From a virus: a stretch of DNA of 35,835 nt. The notes below the pieces were generated by a model. It did not search any database, was not told the DNA's origin, and worked only from the letters and a program-made list of their open reading frames with translations. The DNA lies in the IMG/VR virus record IMGVR_UViG_3300037862_000118, positions 1-35,835 of that record; one strand, written 5' to 3'. Made by a program: the position numbers and the translations under genes. This document shows positions 1 through 5,795 of the stretch, piece by piece (position 1 is the first letter of the stretch; every line of letters begins with the position of its first letter).

Positions 1-673
1 CGTCGATGATGCCGGTGTAGCCCCACTCGCGGGCAAGCCAGGTCTGTAGCCCTCGCCAGGCGTTCTTGCCTGCAAAGCCCCCGAAGTCAACGCCCGAGGC
101 CACGCTGGTGGTGGCCGCGGGTGCTGGTGCCGGTGCTGCACCGGGCGTTGGTGTATCACCTGCGGGCTCTCCCAAAAGTTCTGCCGCCCGCTGGGTGATG
201 GCCGCTACCGGGTGCGGTCCTGGGCAAAAGGTTGCGTAGGAGGCGCGGTGTTGTAGCCAGAGGTCGCGGTGGCCGATGACTGTGCGGATGGAATACCGCG
301 CCCGCAGGTCGTTGAGTAGCCGCGCTGCTGCGTCAGTGGCGGCGGCAGAGATGGGCCAGTCTGGGGCTCCGCTCTCATTTTCAATTTCGACGGTGATGCT
401 CCGCCGGTCCCACGCGGCACCCTTGCCGCCATCGCGGGTCGAGCCTGAGGTCCACGCTCGAAGGTCCTCGTCGACGACGAGGGTGGTGCGCCCCTCGTTG
501 CTGATGGTGTAGTTCGAGGAGACCTGCCGAGTGCGGTTGACCATCATGTCGATTACTGCGTCGTCGTTTGTTCCAGCCTGGTGGTGAATGAGGTAGGTAT
601 CAATGGTTGTGCCGTTGCGGTCTGAGGACTGCGGGGACAGTCGAATCTGGTTAGTGAGGGCCGAGTGGGTCAT
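1..673 (-). CDS. N-acetylmuramoyl-L-alanine amidase endolysin (C-terminus beyond window)
   Basis: The frame is open from the ATG at 673 to the window edge, giving 224 codons with no stop. An AGGAG ribosome site lies six bases before the ATG. The N-terminal ~160 residues read as an Amidase_2/PGRP-type zinc amidase, which cuts the MurNAc-L-Ala bond of peptidoglycan. A YLIHHQ motif holds H30/H31, an IEIEN strand follows, then VIGHRD, then H142 and C150 in a CPGP motif. The eight-residue spacing of H142 to C150 matches the T7 lysozyme zinc pair. A Pro/Ala/Thr linker follows (about 170-190). A segment containing AWRGLQTWL and WGYTGIID then resembles the peptidoglycan-binding modules of actinophage endolysins, from memory. 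No signal peptide is seen, so export probably needs a holin, which is not visible here. It is one of two probable lytic enzymes in the left 4.3 kb. Confidence 0.9.
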   Translation of the reverse strand, partial: MTHSALTNQIRLSPQSSDRNGTTIDTYLIHHQAGTNDDAVIDMMVNRTRQVSSNYTISNEGRTTLVVDEDLRAWTSGSTRDGGKGAAWDRRSITVEIENESGAPDWPISAAATDAAARLLNDLRARYSIRTVIGHRDLWLQHRASYATFCPGPHPVAAITQRAAELLGEPAGDTPTPGAAPAPAPAATTSVASGVDFGGFAGKNAWRGLQTWLAREWGYTGIID

Positions 674-736
674 GATTTCTCCTTCGGTATAGCGGTGGGG
701 TTGAGCACAAGTACGTGAGGTACGTGATGTACGGCG

Positions 737-2839
737 TTATGCAACGCCCACAAAGTCGACCTGGGTTCCGCCGTCGAAGTGCGTTATCACTCGGTACGGA
801 GTTTCCATGGGGAGATAGTTGGGGAGCTCCTTGCGAAGCTGCTCTAGCCGGGAAATCTTGTTCATGTACTTGTAGGAGATAGAGGCGTTATCGACCCCGG
901 CCCAGCTCGCGCCACCTGCTACGTAGGTCCCGTCAAAGTAGTCTCGCGGTTCGTACGTTGTTTCAATCTGCCCCGCATCGAGTTCTAGAGTGACGTTGTT
1001 CGCGTCGGTCTCTACCGAGAGCGTCACTGCGGGGTTTGCACCGAGTTGGTCTGGCCCAATCCCGCAGGCGGCGCAGGTGCTGACTACCGCGTAGAGCCGC
1101 TGCCATGTCGCCGTCAGGGTGTAAGGCACCTCGATGCGCGCCGCGGGGGTTTGGTCTGAGTAGCTGACTGCCGCCACCATGCGCACTGCGACTTCGCCCA
1201 CCGTGCAGCGCGCGTAGATAGCGCAGGAGTGCCAGACCCCCAGTGGTCGGTCGGTAATCGTGGCAGAAACACCGCTTTGCCCAGCGGCGTTAGTCACAAC
1301 CCTCAGCACTCGCGCCCCGGTGTCAACACCCGCTGGTCCTTGGCTTTCAATAACGTCACTGCTGGCGGCGTCGATAACCCAGCCGGTAGTGCTTGCGTCG
1401 GCGGCCAGGATAGCGGCTCTTCCAGGACGGGCAGCACGCGCCCCGGTGGCCTCAAAGCTGGGGTTAGGGAGCAGGTTTGTTTTACTGGGTTCCAAAAAGA
1501 CATCCACCGAGCGCGGCTCAAAGTACTCTGTAACGCTCGACAGCGAAAACTGCACCATGTCGATATGCACCACACTTGCGGCGCTAAAACGAACGCTGAG
1601 GGTAGCGAACGCCGCTGTGGCCGGGGCAACGAGCGGACCCTGCGAGAGACGCGTCCAAGCAGCAGTAGCTGCTGTGGGAGTTCCAGTTACGGTCGACAGT
1701 GCAGTGCCGCGGAAGTCATGCCAGGTCACTGCCAGTGTGATGTTTGTATCGACAGTGCGCTGAGCGTACAGCGAGAAGGCATACGACACGTCCCCCCTAA
1801 CGGGTATCCCGAGAGTGCTGGGGCTGGAAAAGCCATAGCTCAAAAAGGCGTTAGGGCTTGTGACTGTTGCTTTGCCAGTAAAGAACCTGTCGATGGAGTT
1901 GGGGGCTTGAAGAGACGTCGGCGGCGGGAGGGTATCCACGGCGTCTAACAGAACTCCGGCGTTGGCCTCCCAGAGGCCGGTGTCTTGGGCAAAAGTTCCA
2001 TCCTGGTAGCGAAGGAGCCTATTGGGAGATTCTGTCACTGTCGGAGCAAAGCCCGTGATTGCCTCGATGGCGTTGGCCGCACCCTGCAGTGTCCCCTTTG
2101 TGGCGAACAGGTTCCGGGCATCTTTGACCATCCTGCGCTGGTGGCGGGTGCTGCTGGTGGTCTCTAGGGGAAGGCCCAACTCCTGCGCCCGAAGAGCGAG
2201 CCGCTCGGGGGAAAGATTCAACGCATCGCGGTCTGGGATGAGCAGGTCAGCATACGTCATCAGCTCATCAACGGTGTAGGAGATGCTGGCCAGAAACGTC
2301 CAGAGGTCACTGTCGATGTCGACCTCATCGAGGGGGTTACCGGTGGCGGTGGTGTACACCCGCGGCAGGAGGTCCATGATGCGCTCATGGGTCGTCTGAG
2401 TTCGGGCATCGCCGTCACCCAGGGGCACAGCGTGGTCCGTAGCCAACAGGGTGTAGGCGTAGCTTGCGGGGAACCAGCCATCGTCGAGCAAGAGCCAGAT
2501 GGCGTAGAAAACAAAGCCCCCCGGGGTCAGCCCTACTGCTGCCGCTCCGACGTTTTCTTGACCGTCTCGGTAGAGCCGCGTATTGCGGTACTCACTCTCG
2601 ATTGCGGTGTCAATAAGGTAGACGCCGTCTTCTTCGTTTTCGGGGATATTGCCCTGATTGCGGATAAGCCGGAAACGGCTAAAGGAACCCGAAGGAGGTA
2701 CCCACCGAACGTCGATTCTGCGGTAGTCCAAGGCCTGGACGGCGAAGGGCTCGACATCCAGAGATGAGGAGGGCTGTGTGCCGTACAGGACAGCTCCCGC
2801 ACCGGGCGGGTTGTACAGAAAGGTGCCATAACGTGCCAC
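737..2839 (-). CDS. Tail P2-gpI-like baseplate protein with C-terminal lectin-like modules
   Basis: This 700-residue protein starts at a GTG. The first ~150 residues look like a fibronectin/Ig-type domain. Residues ~155-300 contain a block (DLLPRVY..., LALRAQELGLPLE..., KGTLQGAANAIEAITGF) typical of phage tail protein I-like baseplate components, which sit at the outer baseplate and connect tail fibres. The remainder holds two predicted jelly-roll carbohydrate-binding-type segments. The second begins with TNLLPNPSFEATG, a classic CBM-like opening, and the C-terminus ends in a short helical stretch. P2 gpI is about 180 residues, so this protein is greatly extended. I infer that the extension binds host glycans or carries fibres. 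It lies between the 145-residue fibre-like protein and the amidase, at the end of the baseplate/fibre cassette. Confidence 0.75.
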   Translation of the reverse strand: MARYGTFLYNPPGAGAVLYGTQPSSSLDVEPFAVQALDYRRIDVRWVPPSGSFSRFRLIRNQGNIPENEEDGVYLIDTAIESEYRNTRLYRDGQENVGAAAVGLTPGGFVFYAIWLLLDDGWFPASYAYTLLATDHAVPLGDGDARTQTTHERIMDLLPRVYTTATGNPLDEVDIDSDLWTFLASISYTVDELMTYADLLIPDRDALNLSPERLALRAQELGLPLETTSSTRHQRRMVKDARNLFATKGTLQGAANAIEAITGFAPTVTESPNRLLRYQDGTFAQDTGLWEANAGVLLDAVDTLPPPTSLQAPNSIDRFFTGKATVTSPNAFLSYGFSSPSTLGIPVRGDVSYAFSLYAQRTVDTNITLAVTWHDFRGTALSTVTGTPTAATAAWTRLSQGPLVAPATAAFATLSVRFSAASVVHIDMVQFSLSSVTEYFEPRSVDVFLEPSKTNLLPNPSFEATGARAARPGRAAILAADASTTGWVIDAASSDVIESQGPAGVDTGARVLRVVTNAAGQSGVSATITDRPLGVWHSCAIYARCTVGEVAVRMVAAVSYSDQTPAARIEVPYTLTATWQRLYAVVSTCAACGIGPDQLGANPAVTLSVETDANNVTLELDAGQIETTYEPRDYFDGTYVAGGASWAGVDNASISYKYMNKISRLEQLRKELPNYLPMETPYRVITHFDGGTQVDFVGVA

Positions 2840-2855
2840 GAGTTAGGTCCCTACG

Positions 2856-3293
2856 TTAGGCGCTGCCGCCGTCGAGTGACAGCGCGCGCAGTGCTCCGGC
2901 GGGGGTAATAGCGGCGACCGCTATTCCACCCGAGTTTCGTGCTTCAAAGAGATTCGCGGTCTGGCTCACGGCAGACCGAAGTGCGAGGTTGACAGTTGTT
3001 GTCGCGGTCGGCAGGATGACTGAGCCACCAGCCAAACGCACGAAGTCGTTAATGACGGTGAAGACACCGTCTTCGACGTTTTTGATGCGCTGCCCGACCG
3101 TGACAAGCGACGTTGCTGCGCTGGAGAAGGACCCAATGCCCCATGCGGTGGAACGCGCTTGGGGGTTGAGGCCGACAGTGTTTGCAATCGCCGCAACCTC
3201 TTCATAGACGAGGTTGATGTCGTTAGCGTCGACGGCATCTTGCAGGTTGACCTTGGTGGCGAATGAGACTGACGCACCGGGATAGTTAGCCAC
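2856..3293 (-). CDS. Short fibre-like structural protein
   Basis: The start is a GTG preceded by AAGGAG with good spacing. The product is 145 residues. The opening (ANYPGASVSFATKV, then LQDAVDANDINLVYEEVAAI) resembles short phage fibre or appendage proteins that begin with a particle-binding segment followed by a helix. The remainder is rich in Ala, Thr, Val and Ser with repetitive beta-type patterns (GGSVILPTATTTVNLAL), as in small trimeric fibres. It lacks Cys and His apart from chance. It is sandwiched between the M23 hydrolase and the gpI-like baseplate protein, which supports a tail-tip role. I cannot name the family, and a role as a trimerising base for a larger fibre is inference only. 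Confidence 0.6.
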   Translation of the reverse strand: MANYPGASVSFATKVNLQDAVDANDINLVYEEVAAIANTVGLNPQARSTAWGIGSFSSAATSLVTVGQRIKNVEDGVFTVINDFVRLAGGSVILPTATTTVNLALRSAVSQTANLFEARNSGGIAVAAITPAGALRALSLDGGSA

Positions 3294-3318
3294 AGGAACT
3301 CCTTACGAGATATTGGCG

Positions 3319-4281
3319 CTACGGCTTGTTTTGGCTGAGGAACTTAGTGAGTGCTTCAGAGAGCACTTGGACAAAGCGAGTGAACCATCCTGGGGTGGTA
3401 TCGGTACTCGGGGGTACGACTACCGGCGGTACGACGACTGCTGGCAGAGGTACGACTACAGGCTCTGGAACAACTACCGGCTCCGGAACAACTACCGGCG
3501 GGGGGACAACTACCGGCGGTACGACGATTGGCACTGGCACGACCACGGGAGGCGCTACGGCTACCGGCGGAGGTACAACGACCGGCGGTGGTACAACGAC
3601 CGGCGGGGCGGGGAGGGGCGTGACGTCCGCTAGGCCGGAGGTGCTCATGGAGGTGAATCCGCCGCTCCAGTACCAGAGACCGCCCGCGGCGCTAAACCAG
3701 ACAGAATTGCCGCCGACGCTCTCGCCGCGAAGAGTAAAGCCCACCAGAGTGACGACAGAGCCACGAGGCGCGAGAGCTCCCGCTGCTCGGCTTCGGTTGG
3801 GGTCTTGGCGAGAATACGCGCCGTTAGGACCCACTTGGCGCTGGTTAGCCGCCAACGGCGGAGGTGTATCGGTTCCCGGCAGGTTACGCGAAAAGTAGGG
3901 GTTAGGGTCGACGCGGGTGCCGGAGATGTACAACTCAAAGTGCAGGTGGATTCCGCTGGCGCGTCCGGTGTCGCCCATTGTTCCAAGGTGCTGACCTGCA
4001 AACACAGTCGCTCCCACGGCTACCGTGAGGCTCCCTGTCCGTAGGTGGCTGTACGCGGTGCGGACCGTGGGGGTGTGCTCCACCACGATGCGGTTGCCCC
4101 AACCGAGGTTGTCCCCGCCGCCATCTTGAACAGAGACCACACGGCCCGGAGCAGAAGCGACTACCCTCCGTGACCCGGTGATGTTTGCGTTGAACCAGCC
4201 GTAATCTTTGCCCTTGTGACCGGCGTAGGACATCCAATCAGCAGATTCCCAACCGGCGGGTGCGGGGGATATGAGCTTCAT
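3319..4281 (-). CDS. M23-family peptidoglycan endopeptidase with SH3-like domain, Pro/Val rod and amphipathic tail
   Basis: The product has 320 residues and an ATG start behind an AAGGG site. Residues 1-130 form a complete M23 metallopeptidase. H22 and D26 (GHKGKD) and HLH at 112-114 supply the zinc ligands and catalytic His, and YSHL holds H79. Such enzymes cut peptide cross-bridges of the cell wall. Residues ~145-215 look like an SH3-type wall-binding domain (Q.GPNGAYSRQDP..., then GGLWYWSGGFTSM). Residues ~220-293 are an unbroken proline/valine rod made of PVVVPP-like units. The last ~25 residues (GWFTRFVQVLSEALTKFLSQ) form a predicted amphipathic helix. It has no signal peptide. It could be a second endolysin or a particle-associated hydrolase. 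The gene follows a 374-bp gene-poor region, so it may have its own promoter, but none is convincing. Confidence 0.85.
   Translation of the reverse strand: MKLISPAPAGWESADWMSYAGHKGKDYGWFNANITGSRRVVASAPGRVVSVQDGGGDNLGWGNRIVVEHTPTVRTAYSHLRTGSLTVAVGATVFAGQHLGTMGDTGRASGIHLHFELYISGTRVDPNPYFSRNLPGTDTPPPLAANQRQVGPNGAYSRQDPNRSRAAGALAPRGSVVTLVGFTLRGESVGGNSVWFSAAGGLWYWSGGFTSMSTSGLADVTPLPAPPVVVPPPVVVPPPVAVAPPVVVPVPIVVPPVVVPPPVVVPEPVVVPEPVVVPLPAVVVPPVVVPPSTDTTPGWFTRFVQVLSEALTKFLSQNKP
3400..3616 (-). repeat. Degenerate tandem repeat coding the Pro/Val rod of the M23 enzyme
   Basis: On the plus strand the stretch is built from recurring units such as accggcgg and ggtacaacgac with near 18-21 bp spacing. Read on the minus strand these encode PVVVPP-type motifs interrupted by A, E, L or I variants. 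The units are diverged at third positions, so this is an old coding repeat and not a CRISPR or satellite. Confidence 0.8.
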
Positions 4282-4404
4282 GGTCTACCCTTCACTTTTT
4301 TGCGGCGGTCAATCAACCTCTATTGTCTCCTGCGGGTGGGGGGTTCAGTGGCCTGAACCGAGACAGCGCTGTAGCCGCTATCTGTAGCCGGTAACTGGCC
4401 TGCG

Positions 4405-4518
4405 CTACTCAAGCACCCAGGTTGTTGAGCCAGAGATAGTTAATCCGCTACTTAGTGACCCAACAAACTGAACCGCATTTGACGTAAGTCGGACGTTATT
4501 AAGAAACCCTCCAGACGC
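4405..4518 (-). pseudogene. Possible decayed gene remnant in the 26-residue ORF's frame
   Basis: After the stop of the 26-residue ORF (4552-4554), the same frame continues. It meets one further TGA at 4519-4521, then 37 open codons to a TAG at 4405. The translated segment (GGFLNNVRLTSNAV, then SSGLTISGSTTWVLE) looks like a beta-rich fibre C-terminus. It has no ATG, GTG or TTG start in frame. It may be the broken tail of a former single gene running from 4632. Chance is also possible for so short a segment. Confidence 0.25.
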
Positions 4519-4551
4519 TCAGCCCGTGCGGGTGGCTGAACCGGAGCCAAG

Positions 4552-4632
4552 TCACTTAAGATACTTCTCGGTTTTGTTAAGATACTTCTCGGTTTTGTCC
4601 CAGCTACCCGAGACGGTAAATTCAGCGCCCAC
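4552..4632 (-). CDS. Putative 26-residue protein with internal KTEKYL duplication
   Basis: A GTG start at 4632 is preceded by AGGAGT five bases upstream, a strong ribosome site, and lies 23 bases after the stop of the tail fibre gene. The short product opens with GAEFTVSGSWD and then has two copies of KTEKYL separated by N. The duplication is the 21-bp repeat at the DNA level. The opening resembles the first residues of some gp10-like phage neck proteins, from memory, so it could be a truncated gene instead of a functional peptide. The good ribosome site argues for translation. Function unknown. Confidence 0.4.
   Translation of the reverse strand: MGAEFTVSGSWDKTEKYLNKTEKYLK
4557..4598 (-). 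repeat. Perfect 21-bp tandem direct repeat, two copies
   Basis: The unit taagatacttctcggttttg plus one t occurs at 4557-4577 and again at 4578-4598 with no mismatch. The length is a multiple of three, and it lies inside the 26-residue frame. A perfect copy suggests a recent duplication by slippage. Confidence 0.95.
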
Positions 4633-4655
4633 GGTTTACTCCTATTTTGATAGAT

Positions 4656-5630
4656 TTAGCTAAGTCGTTTAACTGTATACATTCCGAGATAGGAAGCGCC
4701 ACCGTATAGAAGTCCTCCGGCTGAGTTACCGCCAGCGGTAATAAGCTCTCCAGCATTCAACAGCCCTATGTATTTGGATGTTGAAAAATTACTAGCGCCA
4801 GCGGCATGGTCGTGTGTCCAAACGCCTTCCAACCGGTTAAACAGCGTTTCTCGATTGCCGCTTAGACCAATTCCAATAAAGTCCGAGGAGGTAGTCCCGC
4901 GTTGAAAAGCTTCTACTTCATATTGGCCCGTTGTTAAAATTTGTATACTTGTTGTTGAAAAGTACGGGTTAATGTCAACCCCGCCGCCTCGTCCGCCGTT
5001 CCAAACGGTGTTATAAGACGAATTAAACGCCATCGGAGAATGTTTGGCACCCCAATGTACTGAGTTGTCGTGTCGCACTACCCTAGACCAGGGAGACCAA
5101 GTGGTTCCGCTGTGATACGCGCGTTTCCAGGTGTGATTTGCTCCAGAAATGACGGTAAAAGTTTGACTTACCCAGTCGTTACTGTACGTTTCAACATTAA
5201 GTACGGCAATTTCGTTTGTAATCGGCGTATTCAAAAAGACGAAGCCAGTATAAACGCCTGTTTCACGCATGTTGTTGGCGTTTATGGTTATTGGGCCAAA
5301 ATCTCTTTGAGAAATGACACTTTGCCCGTTGTTCTGAAAGAGCTGCCCCTGGGCGTCAAGCGAGCCACGACCGGGGGTAAACGCCTTACCCAAACCAATT
5401 CCGGTAGTTCCAGGAAGAAACGCTGAAAGGGCCGCTGGAGTGACCGCCCGCGCAACGGCAGTGCCCGCAAGGGTCTCAGCGGAGGTAGCGAGTTGTACAA
5501 GACCTAGGTTAGTGGTGGAGGCTTCCAGGGCAGAAAAGCTCGTTCTTGCCCAGACACCTTTTGCGGTGCTGTATTGGTAGCCCGCATACACCTGACCATT
5601 TGTTGGCGCGTTGGGGAAGTTTAATGTCAT
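4656..5630 (-). CDS. Tail fibre protein with pyocin-knob-like domain and C1q-like tip
   Basis: The product has 324 residues. It opens with NFPNAPTNGQVYAGYQYS and then GLVQLATSAETLAGT..ARAVTPAAL, both common in the shaft bases of phage side-tail fibres. Residues ~115-185 (NNMRETGVYTGF, then HTWKRAYHSGTTWSPWSRVV) match the pattern of pyocin-knob or receptor-binding knob domains. The last ~125 residues form a beta-rich tip ending in a jelly-roll-like pattern, consistent with a trimeric receptor-binding head. The gene is visibly AT-richer than its neighbours, especially between 4680 and 5330. That suggests that the tip was acquired by exchange. It follows a 53-residue gene with a three-base gap. 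The ligand cannot be told from sequence. Confidence 0.8.
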   Translation of the reverse strand: MTLNFPNAPTNGQVYAGYQYSTAKGVWARTSFSALEASTTNLGLVQLATSAETLAGTAVARAVTPAALSAFLPGTTGIGLGKAFTPGRGSLDAQGQLFQNNGQSVISQRDFGPITINANNMRETGVYTGFVFLNTPITNEIAVLNVETYSNDWVSQTFTVISGANHTWKRAYHSGTTWSPWSRVVRHDNSVHWGAKHSPMAFNSSYNTVWNGGRGGGVDINPYFSTTSIQILTTGQYEVEAFQRGTTSSDFIGIGLSGNRETLFNRLEGVWTHDHAAGASNFSTSKYIGLLNAGELITAGGNSAGGLLYGGASYLGMYTVKRLS

Positions 5631-5633
5631 AAC

Positions 5634-5795
5634 CTAGCTCGCTTCCGGTGTTGGCTGTTCTTGCTCCCACACTAAGTACGCCTGATAGTCGGAGTTGTTT
5701 TCGTCTTTAGGAATAAACCACACAGTACCGTCGTCGTCTGTTCGCGTGACCTGTTCTTGGGCTAGTGCCCCTGCTGGAATTATTTCGTAAGACAT
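5634..5795 (-). CDS. Small 53-residue protein between two fibre genes
   Basis: The ATG at 5795 overlaps the stop of the upstream fibre gene in a TAATG junction, so translation is probably coupled. The product is acidic. It begins MSYEIIPAGALAQEQVTRTD, continues TVWFIPKDENNSDYQAYLVW, and ends EQPTPEAS. The IP.D..NSDYQAYL.W motif is familiar, from memory, from short proteins or C-terminal tails that sit beside phage tail fibre genes, where they may act as fibre assembly factors. No membrane segment is present. Length, coupling and motif make this a real gene. The assembly role is inferred. Confidence 0.75.
   Translation of the reverse strand: MSYEIIPAGALAQEQVTRTDDDGTVWFIPKDENNSDYQAYLVWEQEQPTPEAS

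Larger units (their letters stand above)
4282..4655. other. Gene-poor 374-bp region between fibre and M23 genes
   Basis: No gene of normal size fits here on either strand. Reading leftwards it holds a well-primed 26-codon frame (4552-4632), a perfect 21-bp tandem duplication (4557-4598), a small GC-rich inverted repeat (cagcc/ggctg, about 4520-4538), and a protein-like open segment without a start (4405-4518). The final ~120 bp before the M23 gene carry only its ribosome site. I looked for -35/-10 promoter boxes on the minus strand and found none that I would defend. Confidence 0.6.

Noticed and set aside
3400-3616. Possible CRISPR-like or regulatory repeat array
   Set aside because: Units are degenerate with no unique spacers, and all are explained as codons for PVVVPP motifs.
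3326-3898. Plus-strand frame rich in GTTTGGG-type repeats (190 residues)
   Set aside because: It is the reverse reading of the Pro/Val rod of the M23 gene. It is low complexity with no independent ribosome site, and no gene lies on the plus strand elsewhere.
4405-4632. Stop-codon recoding (TGA as Trp) in this phage
   Set aside because: No other gene in the window needs TGA to be read as an amino acid, and TAA, TAG and TGA all appear as normal stops, so a genome-wide code change is unlikely.
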